NCBI GenBank assembly: GCA_000969725.1
Contig: JXSR01S028557.1
Reading direction: 5' to 3' (one strand)
From: Ophiothrix spiculata
Lineage: Eukaryota > Echinodermata > Ophiuroidea > Amphilepidida > Ophiotrichidae
DNA length: 29,374 nucleotides
Part shown: positions 1 to 8,495 of the stretch, piece by piece
Position numbering within the stretch: the first letter of the stretch is position 1
Layout: every line of letters begins with the position of its first letter
Program-made: the position numbers and the translations under genes
The notes under the pieces: generated by a model
Seen by the model: only the letters and a program-made list of their open reading frames with translations
Database searches by the model: none
What the model was told of the DNA's origin: nothing

Positions 1-662
1 TGTAAAATCTTCAGTCGACCTCGGTGAGGTTTTATTTTGTGTATATTTTAACATTATGTTTACTTTTGATTAAATGTAAGAAATGTCAAACAAACAAAGT
101 CATCCTAAAACCAGAGTACGCTTCCATCTCTCAAAGGAAAAAAAAGTGATATCAATAAAAATAGTAAAAGAATTACAAAAATAATTCAAAAATGCATTAG
201 ACGATTTAACTGTTAAAAGAAGTTTTTGTACACCTCTCTTTAAGGGTTTGTCTTTTTAAGAAAAAAACATTGACGCCATTTTAACTTGTTCCTCAAAAGA
301 AAATTAAAAGTCAAAACGGATATATAATATAGAGACTCTATTTCGAATGTATGCCAAAAATGTGATTGTCTGCCAAGTGCAAAATCTAGCCGTGAACATG
401 ATATTAAAGCATTTTTGTTTTTGAAAAAGAACCGTCCCCTTAAATAATAATAATAATAGTTTACTTTATTCATAAAATTAGTTCAATGAAAAGATTGCAC
501 ACAATAAAAATATGTGCACAATATAGAACCGAAAATTATAGAGAATGTTATCATAATTTTCACTGCTTTATCATCTTACACCACAATTTATTGACGTCAA
601 ATGAATAAAGTATTATAAATTAAAACGGTGGTGTATAAGGATTATTAACCTTAGTTCGATTC
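1..662. other. Non-coding stretch, no gene seen
   Basis: AT-rich sequence with no convincing exon. The 77-codon frame on the minus strand near 240-473 is low-complexity and unlike any family I know. A short AAT run lies at about 445-460, followed by an AT-rich stretch that could be the 3' tail of an old retroelement, but there is no coding part to confirm this. The last ten bases are the left flank of the transposon that starts at 663. Confidence 0.6.
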
Positions 663-841
663 CGGGGGGATCGCTCGGATATTAAAGTTGCTCGTCAGAG
701 CATCTCAAAATTGGACTCTTAATGGCGTAATTTTCGAGCGAAAAATACACCCTTAAATGGCGCAAGATGATGTAAATCGTATCCCAAAATGCGTAATGGT
801 GTACGATTGTAACACCTTTGTCTTACAATTACAGTCGGGGC

Positions 842-897
842 CACTCGCCCGATCGAGCGTACTGCTGCATTCAGCGGTACGCTCGATTGGGCGAGTG
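842..897. repeat. Subterminal hairpin of the nested transposon
   Basis: CACTCGCCCGATCGAGCGTA at 842-861 is complementary, with one difference, to the segment at 878-897, leaving a loop of about 16 bases. A related GATCGAGCGT-type cluster lies at the other end (about 3195-3260). Such subterminal hairpins occur in several DNA transposon types and may help transposase binding. Confidence 0.7.
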
Positions 898-904
898 CCT
901 GTAT

Positions 905-1176
905 AGAGGGTTTGCACGACGCGATACGCAGACCGATTTCGCCGCCATCTTGGTGGAGCGCGGAGTGGTTTGATGTAAACAAGACATCAAAATCAGCTGT
1001 AACTTGTGATTTACTTTAAATCATGATTTGAAAATTAAACTAAATATGTAATGTATATTCTTGTCATCATCTAGTATCTGATACTGCTAAAAGATTATAA
1101 TATGACGGGACTTTTTGTTTGCTGGCCCATGAAAATGGTGTTATGCGTACGATGTGACGTCACGTGCAAACCCTCT
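905..1176. mobile_element. 272-bp MITE-like element, AGAGGGTTTGCACG ends
   Basis: AGAGGGTTTGCACG at 905 is exactly matched by its inverted copy ending at 1176 (CGTGCAAACCCTCT). After a short offset the pairing continues with CGATACGC on the left and CATCGTACGC in the inverted right end. No clear target duplication is visible. It lies immediately inside the left end of the 832-3274 element, so it is either a third-level insertion or a part of that element. No coding capacity. Confidence 0.6.
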
Positions 1177-1491
1177 AATTGCTGGATAGAACGTGCCCGC
1201 TGCAATAAGCAACATCGCCGTTTCCTCTGGTATTCTCTGGTTATGTCTTGTAAATATTTTAGTTGTGAACAACGACTTTTATCGCTATTTATTATTTACG
1301 TTAATTCCCTACACAACAAAATTGCTTGTGCGGCTTCAAAGAACTTTAAAAACACAATAAATGTTTGCGAGGGTATCCCGGTATGCGCACCTTATGTCGA
1401 GCAGCTTCCTAAACTAAACGTAACCTGGCTCTATCATACTATAATAACCGTTGTACCCGACAACGTGACAAACCTATTTTGCGTCAAATAG
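1102..1491 (+). other. 129-codon open frame of unknown status
   Basis: An ATG-started frame that begins inside the 905-1176 MITE and runs into the nested transposon body. The protein is cysteine-rich at irregular spacing and has no motif I recognise, no signal peptide and no clear membrane segment. Because its first 25 codons are MITE sequence, a functional gene is unlikely. At best it overlaps a worn transposase remnant. Listed because it is the longest gap-free frame in the window. Confidence 0.12.
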
Positions 1492-1688
1492 ATCAGTCAG
1501 GAACATAGATTTGTAAATATATGGTCAGGAAACATCTAAAATAGTAGGACATTTGTAAAAGAGATCCGTATATAGTATACTTTGGTCCCGGGATCCTTGC
1601 CCCGTCTCATTTATGTATATCTAACATATAATGTAATTACTGTAAGCTATCCAAGGCTAAAATTAAACTGAATTTATATCATGTAAAT

Positions 1689-1890
1689 ATACAGAGGGAC
1701 ATCAAGGGGTGGGTATTTAAGATTTTCAACATATGGGAAGGAAAATTGTTTGGATATCAAGATAAAAAGTGGAAAATGTACTGCGAAATCAAATATAATA
1801 ACGTTGTCAAGATAGAAGAAACTTCTTTTTTTAATTAGATCATAAAATTGAGTATCAAGGGTGGATAGAATGTTAAAATTGTATGAACAA
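1689..1890. repeat. Diverged direct repeat, copy 1
   Basis: Aligns in order to 2343-2553: a GAGGGACAT start, the AAAAGTGGAAAATGTAC core, a TTAATTAGATCATAAAATTGAG block and a GTATGAACA end. Read on the plus strand, both copies give a similar short peptide with KYN, then a V and K-rich stretch and EE(T/R)(S/T)PF-like residues, with stops in both. This suggests two decayed copies of one coding or repeat unit. Confidence 0.5.
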
Positions 1891-1894
1891 AGAA

Positions 1895-2035
1895 ACACAC
1901 CTGTCAAGTCTCCCGATTTAGGCGGGAGTCTCCTGATTTTAGGCAGCCCTCCCAATCTCCTGATCGGGTAGCCATATCTCCCGCTTTAGAAAAAATCTCC
2001 CGATATATCCCGCATTGAAAAAAAAATTCTACCGC
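1895..2035. repeat. CTCCCGAT-rich internally repeated patch
   Basis: Five variants of CTCCCGATTTTA (about 1910, 1930, 1958, 1978, 1998) occur in roughly 100 bases, preceded by ACACACCTGTCAAGT. They alternate with inverted GCGGGAG and ATCGGG, so short hairpins are possible. It lies between the two diverged direct repeats inside the nested transposon. I recall similar CTCCCGATTT strings as dispersed sequence in animal genomes, but cannot assign a family. Confidence 0.5.
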
Positions 2036-2342
2036 GATGTTCTGCTGGTGTGTATTACAAACCACATACACGGTACATTTTGTTAAGAGATTACAAATGA
2101 ATTCGTTTTTGTTAGTATATAGTATGTGCGCTTTGGAGACCCTTTTTGTCCTTTGTCAGTTTTCAAAAGCTACGCCATTTTTGTTTGGGTGTACCCTTTG
2201 GGCCTCATAAAAACGTAAACGTTACTCATAAGTTCAAGTGATTAAAGATTAACGTTTTGCTTGTATTTTCGTTGTATATATACGTATACGTTTCAAATTG
2301 GAGATTCTTTGGATAAAAAATTCATGAGGGCAGAAATGACTG

Positions 2343-2553
2343 TATAGAGAGACATTAATTGTGTGAAAAAATCAAGAAAAGGTAATTTCAGACTTCAACT
2401 CAACATATTGTTGCATATTTAGTGAAAAGTGGAAAAATGTACCTTCAAGTACAACGCTGTGAAGGAGGAAAGAACCCCTTTTCAATTAGATTATTGAATT
2501 GCTCGAGCATCAATGTTGAATAGCATGTTTCTTTGCTCATGCTGGTATGAACA
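2343..2553. repeat. Diverged direct repeat, copy 2
   Basis: Second copy of the unit at 1689-1890, about 650 bases downstream. Shared blocks are AGAGACATTAA, AAAAGTGGAAAAATGTACC, TTCAATTAGATTATTGAATTG and GTATGAACA. It holds roughly a 10-base extra piece before the last block. Neither copy is open in a long frame. Confidence 0.5.
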
Positions 2554-3535
2554 GTGATAAGGGTATTTGTCGTTAAGATTTTGGTTGTTTTTCTCCTATT
2601 CGAATACGTGCGAAAGATGGTCATAATAAAACTGAAATTGGAGGAGATACTTTGAAGGTTTATGATTGGAGTGTTATTAATGTGGAAATGGCTATACAGA
2701 CGGATTTAGTAACTATGGGCATTAAAAAGTTATTAAAAAGGACATTTAGGTAAAAATTGTTATTACCGACATTCGTCATTCGTCAAATCTTAGTATTGTA
2801 TGATACAAATGCGACTAACCCAGAATAAAAATCTAAGAGGGTTTTTTCCCCATTATTAATTTTTTTGTAAAAACATACATAATTTTGTTGATTGGCAATT
2901 ATTCATCAATCATTTTGCTCCTACGTTAATCACCCATGATATAATGAATTGACAGTAAACGTTGGCATCGCTCAATCCAGTGGCCACGCCTTATATGGCG
3001 TACTTGCGACCTAAAACGATGCTTTTGCCGTTGCCACAAATGAATTCCCCGGTGAATTTTTTATGACCCGGTCAAAACTTTGATAATCTGGAGACATTTA
3101 CTAGTAACGAAAAATATTCAGTGTAGCTTTGAGTGACACAGTGTAGTGAAGCGAAATGTTGACCAAACATATGTGCGCTTGACATCTCTCCTCATCGAGC
3201 GTGAATGCAACGCTGCATCGAGCGTGATCGCTCAAAGCAGCGTTCACGTTGGATCGTACGAGTGGCCCTGACTGATTAGATAATAAAGTGTATACAATTG
3301 AAGTTTTTTCAATCATTTACATGGATTCATGCTTATTTTCTCTTTTTTTGTACACTTTATGCAAAACCCATATAGCACGAAGCTTGAATTTACAACCCTA
3401 AATGGCGTAAATTGTGCTAAAAAGTACACCCTTTTCTAAAATGTAGACGCCACTGATGGGTCAAAATCAGACCCTTTTACGCCATTTTTTATGATGAGCA
3501 CGAGTACCAATTACCGTCCAGAGCGGTCCCCCGGG

Positions 3536-3791
3536 TGTTTGATCCTATTTCAATCGCGTTACAGTTTCACCTTTAAATATTTAAATGTAGTGCACGTGTC
3601 AAGCAGAAAATGTAAAATAAATATTGGGAATGTCTAACAATTATGGGAGTTAACAGTTAACTTGACAACTGAAGTTGAAGGTGATAATGGAGAGATTTTC
3701 TTGGATACAGAAACATGTAAGTGACGTTTTCGGAAGGCAATGATCGCCAACGTAAATCGTTATAATAGTTGGTTATTATCAAGGACTTATA
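3536..3791. other. Short non-coding spacer
   Basis: Unique-looking sequence between two mobile elements. No exon, RNA or repeat recognised. Confidence 0.5.
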
Positions 3792-4472
3792 TGGCTGTCC
3801 AGCCCGTATGAGCCGTAAATGCAAGAAACTTCAATTTGCGCTACAGGTGAAAATACATGTCAAAGTCGTAATTTGCCGAAATTTATTTTTTAGACAGATT
3901 CACAATCCTTGTGCTTACCATAAAATACCTGCAACGTTTCACTTCAAGAAAATGTTGGGAAATTAGAAATAAATCTGCATATTTTTAAGACAATCAACAG
4001 AAAATATAGGGCTTTAAACTAATCATTGAACGCGTTTATCTCAGTTATACGGTTTACTCCCTGACAACCTCTGACGGACCATGACTTCTTGAAATCGTGT
4101 GAAATTCAGTAAGGTGCCATTTAAATCCTCGTGTGGTCTAGTGGAATAGCGCAGGACTCCAAACCGTGAGTTTGCAAGTTCGAGCCCCGCTTCGGCCAAC
4201 GGGTAATGTCCTTGGGCAAGACATTTAATCTCGATTGCTTCGTCGACCCAAGCACATTGGGGAGCTGTAAGGGAATATTACAATCTAAATTCCGATAGGT
4301 CTGCGTCTTAAGATTGCGATCTAGTTGAGGTGAAATGATTGTGACGATTTCCTAATAACAGCGTAATAATGTCAAGCGCTATGATACTTCGGTGAATAGC
4401 GCGCAAATAAATGCCGGATATTATATTAAAAAAGTAAAAAATCAAGAGGCGGCATTTACGGCTGGTTTGGGA
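3792..4472. mobile_element. MITE copy 1 (AGCCGTAAATGC ends), split by a SINE
   Basis: AGCCGTAAATGC near 3811 is inverted at 4452-4463 (GCATTTACGGCT). Outer sequence TGGCTGTCCAGCCCGTATG on the left and TGGTTTGGGAT on the right also match the second copy at 25381-25611. Shared internal blocks include TTTAAGACAATCAACAGAAA, GAACGCGTTTAT and GACGGACCAT. Copy 1 has about 150 extra bases after the left end (3823-3975) that copy 2 lacks, and a SINE between 4131 and about 4430. No coding capacity. Confidence 0.65.
4131..4430 (+). mobile_element. tRNA-derived SINE
   Basis: The head carries a clean pol III A box (TGGTCTAGTGG, about 4135) and B box (AGTTCGAGCCCC, about 4178); the anticodon-loop region reads CTCCAAA, which would place CCA as anticodon. 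The body has TCCTTGGGCAAGACATTTAA, a core string common in SINEs of marine animals, and the tail has AAGCGCTATGATAC...GAATAGCGCG...AAATGCCGG followed by an AT-rich end. Comparison with the uninterrupted MITE at 25381-25611 puts the insertion between AATCCT (4126-4131) and the AAAAAGTAAAAAATCAAGAGG segment. Transcribed by RNA polymerase III in its active form; it depends on a partner LINE for retrotransposition. No clear target duplication. Confidence 0.8.
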
Positions 4473-4479
4473 TCATAGA

Positions 4480-5111
4480 CTTGTCAAGCAGCTGCTTGAC
4501 TATCTTGAAACTAGTCAGGCAGGTTAATCTAGATTGCCTGACTAGTTTTACGTTGGTCAAGCCAAATTTCAAACTTGTCAAGCCTGCTTGACTAACTTGT
4601 AAACTAGTCGAGCTAGCTTGTAAACTAGTCGAGTTAGCTTGTAAACTAGTCGAGCTAGCTTGTAAACTAGTCAAGCCCACTTGGCCAACGTGCGAAACCT
4701 TGCTTGACGTGTTTTCCAGACCGAGAGGTTGACTACCTTGATGGTATAAAAGAGATTAATCAACTTCAAGTTGGTCAAGATGGCTTGACTAGCTTAAGTT
4801 AGTAAGTCTGAGTCCGGTCCGCTGGAGTCATTGATGACAACATGGCGGACAGCACAGATATGTAAAACACCGTGCCGTCGTTTGGACTCATAAATATCAC
4901 CATTTATGTACTACTGATGTATCGTGAATTATATCATCTGTTTATAAGCAGCTCACTGACTATTTTGGTGGTACTGATAAGTCACTCTTAAAACTCTCTC
5001 TCTATTATTGACACATTAGCGTTTAGTTGGTCAAAATGGACACCACCTGAAGTAACTTAAAGTTAGCCATAAACTAGTCATGCAACTAGCCTACGTTATG
5101 CATGACTAACC
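4480..5111. repeat. Degenerate TTGACTA/TAGTCAA array, left part
   Basis: The words TTGACTA and TAGTCAA/TAGTCGA alternate many times. The clearest part, about 4596-4680, is a 21-bp tandem unit, CTTGTAAACTAGTCGAGCTAG, present about four times. Because both orientations occur, long stretches can fold back. A TTAGTTGGTCAAAATGG...CTTAAAGTTAG block near 5023-5068 recurs at about 6250-6297, so there is also a longer repeat order. The 74-codon minus-strand frame here, with a seven-residue TSLQASS-like period, is a by-product of the 21-bp unit and not a protein. Confidence 0.75.
4745..4857 (+). promoter_or_regulatory. Possible TATA box and tiny first exon inside the repeat array
   Basis: TATAAAAG at 4745-4752 is followed about 90 bases later by ATG in a good context (ACAACATGGCGG, ATG at 4842). 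The frame encodes MADSTDM then stops, but a donor-like ATGTAAAA overlaps the stop, so it could be a very short first coding exon. The context is repetitive and nothing downstream supports it. Could easily be chance. Confidence 0.15.
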
Positions 5112-6116
5112 CGGAGGAGCCGCTCGAAGAAGAAAGTGGTACGCATGCTCGTCAGAGCACCTCAAAATCGGACCCTAAATGTCGAAATCGTGTACAGCAA
5201 GTTCCAACCCTTAATGTCGTAAAATATTTAACATTATACCCCTAAATATCGTTATGTTCTAATGCACTAAATGCACTTAAATTGACCCCTAAGTGTGACC
5301 CCAAAGAAACGTTTGTGACCCCAAAGAAACGTTTGTGACCGAAAATTTCACTTGTAAATGGCCACAGAACCTAGCATAAATATTATATCAACAAGTTTTT
5401 TCTTGATAATGGTGCTCACTGGTGGGATCAAGACATGCAGGTGTTTAAAGTTAAAATAATTGCCAAAATACTGAATAAAGTTCATGTAACGTTCGGTAAC
5501 GTTTGTGACCTCGCACGGAAATGGTTTTTTGCTCCAAATGACTTCAAAGTAAAATTTCTCTGACATGTTAACGGATTTTTTTTGGTAACGTTTGTGACAT
5601 TTTTGAATGAAAACATGTGCTTATTCATGCACGGGTAGAAAAAATTCAAAATTTCTGATTAGAAAATACTTTTCACGTACCGAGTAACAAACGTATGACG
5701 AAAAAACTGCTCATATGGTCGAATAAAAAAGCTGATTTTTTTGCTTGAAATCAAAAAAGGTTTATTTTTCACTGGAATGAGCCCTAAATTTAACCCAATA
5801 ATGGCGTAACACACTGAATGGACCCTTAACGGCGTAACAACGCACTGTTTTCTGCCATAAAAATATGAATAATACATTAGAAGCCTTTTCTGTAGTTATT
5901 TCTTGGAAGTTTAGAATAGCTGGCGAAAAAGTGACCCTGAAGTAGAAGATATCGTAAAAAGACTACCCATAATGTCGAAATCTACCCTGAAAAACTTGAA
6001 AAGGTACCACCTTTTCTAAAGACATCGACGACGCCAATGGAGCAAAATCCGACCCTCTTTCGACGTTTTCTGACGAGCATACGTACCATTTTTTTCTTCG
6101 AGCGCCCCCCCCCCCG
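5112..6116. mobile_element. 1005-bp non-autonomous DNA transposon, CGG-ended family
   Basis: The left end CGGAGGAGCCGCTCGAAGAA and the inverted right end CGGGGG...CGCTCGAAGAA continue as GGTACG(C/T)ATGCTCGTCAGA, giving inverted ends of about 50 bp. An exact 10-bp direct duplication, ATGACTAACC, flanks it (5102-5111 and 6117-6126). It interrupts the TTGACTA array. Internally, ACCCTTAATGTCGTAA-like motifs recur every 30-40 bases near the left end, and GGCGTAAC variants near 5806 and 5831. AACGTTTGTGACC also recurs (about 5309, 5329, 5492, 5586). No transposase is encoded. Long ends and a 9-10 bp duplication point to a Mutator-like element, by inference. Confidence 0.85.
5295..5340. repeat. 20-bp tandem repeat
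   Basis: GACCCCAAAGAAACGTTTGT is repeated twice exactly, within the 1-kb transposon. The AACGTTTGTGACC part recurs later in the element, so it may belong to its internal repeat set. Confidence 0.85.
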
Positions 6117-6304
6117 ATGACTAACCTCCAAGCTAGTCAAGCTGGTTAGTCAAGCGTGCATGACTAATGTTGATGTTAGTCATGCAAGTTAGTCTTGCAT
6201 GTAGAACTAGGTAATGCTACTCACATATGTTAGTCATGCCTGTTTGACCAGCTTTACGTTAGTCAAAATGGGCAGCATCTGGACTAACTTAAAGTTAGTC
6301 TTGC
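6117..6304. repeat. TTGACTA/TAGTCAA array, right part
   Basis: Continues the array at 4480-5111 beyond the inserted transposon, with AAGCTAGTCAAGC, GTTAGTCAAGCGTGCATGACTAA, TTAGTCATGC and ACTTAAAGTTAGTC. It abuts the RTE fragment on its right. Confidence 0.65.
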
Positions 6305-6456
6305 TGACCAATTTAGGTTTCTTGATTTCCCCGTTTTGCCTGTCTTTACATTTCAATCACCCATAATGATGATAAAGTCCCTTTTTGGTACGCTATCGAT
6401 TGCAGACTGCACGGTTTCATAGAAATCTTCAATTTCTTCATCGGCAGTATCAGCCC
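6305..6456 (-). pseudogene. RTE-type LINE endonuclease fragment, broken
   Basis: Read on the minus strand from 6454, the frame gives ADTADEEIEDFYETVQSAID, then SVPKRDFIIIMGD, a stop, and NVKTGKTGKS. This fits the apurinic endonuclease domain of RTE-clade non-LTR retrotransposons, where a YAPT-like motif, an acidic EE-FY helix and a hydrophobic strand ending in GD(W/F)NAK occur in this order. In the full element the enzyme nicks target DNA to prime reverse transcription. Here the tryptophan or phenylalanine codon of the GD-N motif is TGA, and the fragment is cut at both ends: at 6457 by GAGTACAATT-rich DNA and on the other side by the TTGACTA array. Dead fragment of about 45 codons. Confidence 0.8.
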
Positions 6457-8046
6457 TGGAAAAAATCGAGTACAATTCTAGTACACATTCCTGAGGTGCA
6501 AATTTGGAACACAAATTCGAGTACAATTTAAGTACAATTCGAGTACAAATTCATGGGAAGGGAGAAGTAGGAGAGTATACCTGATGAGATATTGATGGGA
6601 TGTCTTTGAATTCTCACATATATCACCCTCTCATTAAATGGTCCTATTCTACAAATTCAGCTTTGAAATTTTGAATTCTACCTATTTTGCAATTAAAAAA
6701 AACCCCAGAAACATGTTGGCAAGATAGAATTCGAAATTTCATTATTAACATTTTAGAACAGGTCCCATTCAAGATGAAAATGATTTGGAATTGAGCGGTT
6801 TTCCATTTGACTAATAACATTTTTGCGTTACTATATACTTCCGCAGCAAGTAGTGTTGACTTCAAGTAAATGATTTTATAAAACAGATAATTTTAAAACA
6901 ATTTTAGAATTAAAAATGATGACAAAGATTTGGAAATGAGTGGTACTCCATTTGACCGGCTAATACAATTGATGAGCCTTAAGGATGGAATATTAATTCG
7001 CATATTTTTAAAAGAAGATTAGGGAACTATATATGTTTCAATCCATTTCCTACCGCAAGAAACCGTGTCAAGGACGTTGGTGTTTCTAGGTATTTGGTAG
7101 TATATCATTCCATAAATCCAGTTAAATTGGCTATAATTGATACGAAATATGCCAAACAGGAGAATGTCTCATAATCTAATCCAAGGGCATTTATGTAAGT
7201 TTGTTACTTGATACATGTTTTGCATTTACTACGATTTACGGTAAAGTAGAGGTATACAAAATGACCTTAGATGCTGTTTGTTTCTTGATCCAAGGTCGTC
7301 ATAGAGCAGACTAAACAGGAAGTTGGATATGACGTAGTTTTCGTGCGCAAAATGCAACTCACGCACCAGAGTACGTTATTCGTACGTTTCGTGATGTGTG
7401 ACCGAGCCTAAAGAGTGTTTCGTAGGTTTCCTCCTAATTTTCCACCTTAAATTATACTGGTAGAAGCGGAGTTACGTATTGATAAAGATTTCTATACTGA
7501 TCAAGTAGCCAGTACACTTACTTGATGTGAACGTTTCAGCAACCATTGTTGCCTTTATCAAAATAGCCATTCACTAGAAAAACCACATGACCCAGTGTGA
7601 TTGAAATAACATGAATCATGATTGAGTATGAACCTATTGCCAAAAGATGAGGACAAAATGTTTAGAAAAATGAAAAATTAATCTTTAGCGTATGAACTTC
7701 GATCTTTAGGGATCAAGAATAAAATATATCCCTTAAGTATATTTTGGAATATATCTATGCAAGCGGAATAAATTCGCTTATTACATTTTTCAAACACTGA
7801 TTTTAGATGATTTTTTCAGAAGGATGCTTCAGGAACCATTTTCATATTTGTCGATCCTTAATTAGTTTGAGGGGTTTCGAAAATCTGATGTGAAACGTGA
7901 TAACACTATTTGCACAATCAAAAACAATTTGACTTATAAACATCGAGGAACAAATTAAATTTTGAAATATTTCCAAATGAATATATATATAAAATACCGT
8001 TTTAAAACACACTCAAGAAATATGAAGAACTTAATTGAATGATATA
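6457..8046. other. Non-coding stretch with short local repeats
   Basis: No exon or RNA recognised. At 6465-6550 GAGTACAATT-like words recur four or five times. GATTTGGAATTGAGCGG...CCATTTGAC at about 6781-6812 recurs with changes at 6928-6959 (GATTTGGAAATGAGTGG...), a diverged duplication about 147 bases apart. The 73-codon minus-strand frame at 6644-6865 shows no family resemblance. Confidence 0.5.
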
Positions 8047-8299
8047 TGTGATGACTCACACCGAAAAGGGGGACTTTGCGACAAAACACTTTTCGAGAAA
8101 CTGATGAAAATAGACAGTAAAAAATAAAGAAAATAATAAGAATTTCCAGCAGATTTTCTGTTGTAAAATTTGACCGCCTTGATCAATTTCAACAAGTAAG
8201 GTGTCATTTTAAAGCTTAGAAAATACTCTAACAGATGAAATGATAAAAACAAAATTGATATCATTTTCAGAGTCCCCCCTTTTGGTGTGAGCCATCACA
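8047..8299. mobile_element. 253-bp MITE, TGTGATGRCTCACACC ends
   Basis: TGTGATGACTCACACCGAAA, then AGGGGGACTTTG, on the left is matched by the inverted right end TGTGATGGCTCACACCAAAA, then GGGGGGACTCTG, over about 32 bases. TA lies directly outside both ends (8045-8046 and 8300-8301), consistent with a TA target duplication as in the Tc1/mariner group, though AT-rich context makes TA weak evidence. The interior is AT-rich. The minus-strand 77-codon frame that overlaps it is not a gene. Confidence 0.8.
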
Positions 8300-8495
8300 T
8301 ATTACTCCAGTATATAACGTGAATGAAATCATTTCATCTAAATTGCACAATTTAAGATTTGACGAGCGGCAATCACGAATCTGGAATATTTTTCACAAAA
8401 AGACGATAAGGGAGATAAAAAGTGCTTCACAGCATCTACCCGTTACCTTAACTCTCTTCCCGAGAGCAAACTGCTTGGGGTAAACTTGACTGGGA

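Larger units (their letters stand above)
832..3274. mobile_element. Nested inverted-repeat DNA transposon, CAGTC-ended
   Basis: The left end CAGTCGGGGCCACTCG (from 832) is matched by the inverted right end CAGTCAGGGCCACTCG (ending at 3274), and the match continues imperfectly for some 10 more bases. Direct ATTA copies flank it (828-831 and 3275-3278); four bases could be chance. Directly inside each end lie GATCGAGCGT-rich sequences able to fold on themselves. It sits inside the larger CGG-ended element, splitting its left and right ends. CAG-starting ends are usual in hAT elements, but these duplicate 8 bp, which is not seen here, so the superfamily is open. The interior has only short frames and no recognisable transposase. 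Confidence 0.55.
663..3535. mobile_element. Long non-autonomous DNA transposon, CGG-ended family, with nested insertions
   Basis: The left end reads CGGGGGGATCGCTCG, followed about 20 bases on by GCTCGTCAGAGCATCTCAAAA. The right end, read in reverse, gives CCGGGGGACCGCTC, then a GTACTCGTGCTCATCATAAA stretch. These ends match the two ends of the 1-kb element at 5112-6116, so they belong to one family. Flanks AGTTCGATTC (653-662) and TGTTTGATCC (3536-3545) match at 7 of 10 positions and could be a decayed 10-bp target duplication. Motifs like CCCTTAAATGGCGTAA recur near both ends (about 717, 752, 3396, and inverted at 3475). Most of the length is a second inserted element (832-3274). No transposase is readable. 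The 8-10 bp duplication and long inverted ends suggest a Mutator-like (MULE) type, but this is inference. Confidence 0.65.

Noticed and set aside
719-982. 87-codon minus-strand frame
   Set aside because: Covers the left ends of two nested transposons and a hairpin; the peptide is a by-product of those repeats.
4456-4680. Repetitive TSLQASS-like protein on the minus strand
   Set aside because: The seven-residue period is exactly the 21-bp DNA tandem unit, and the frame starts in MITE sequence.
7330-7415. Possible inverted repeat around CGTACGTTTCGTGATGTGTGA
   Set aside because: Only scattered pairing with the TCACGCACCAGAGTACG side; below what I would accept as an element.
8031-8264. 77-codon hydrophobic minus-strand frame
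   Set aside because: Lies within the AT-rich interior of the 8047-8299 MITE.
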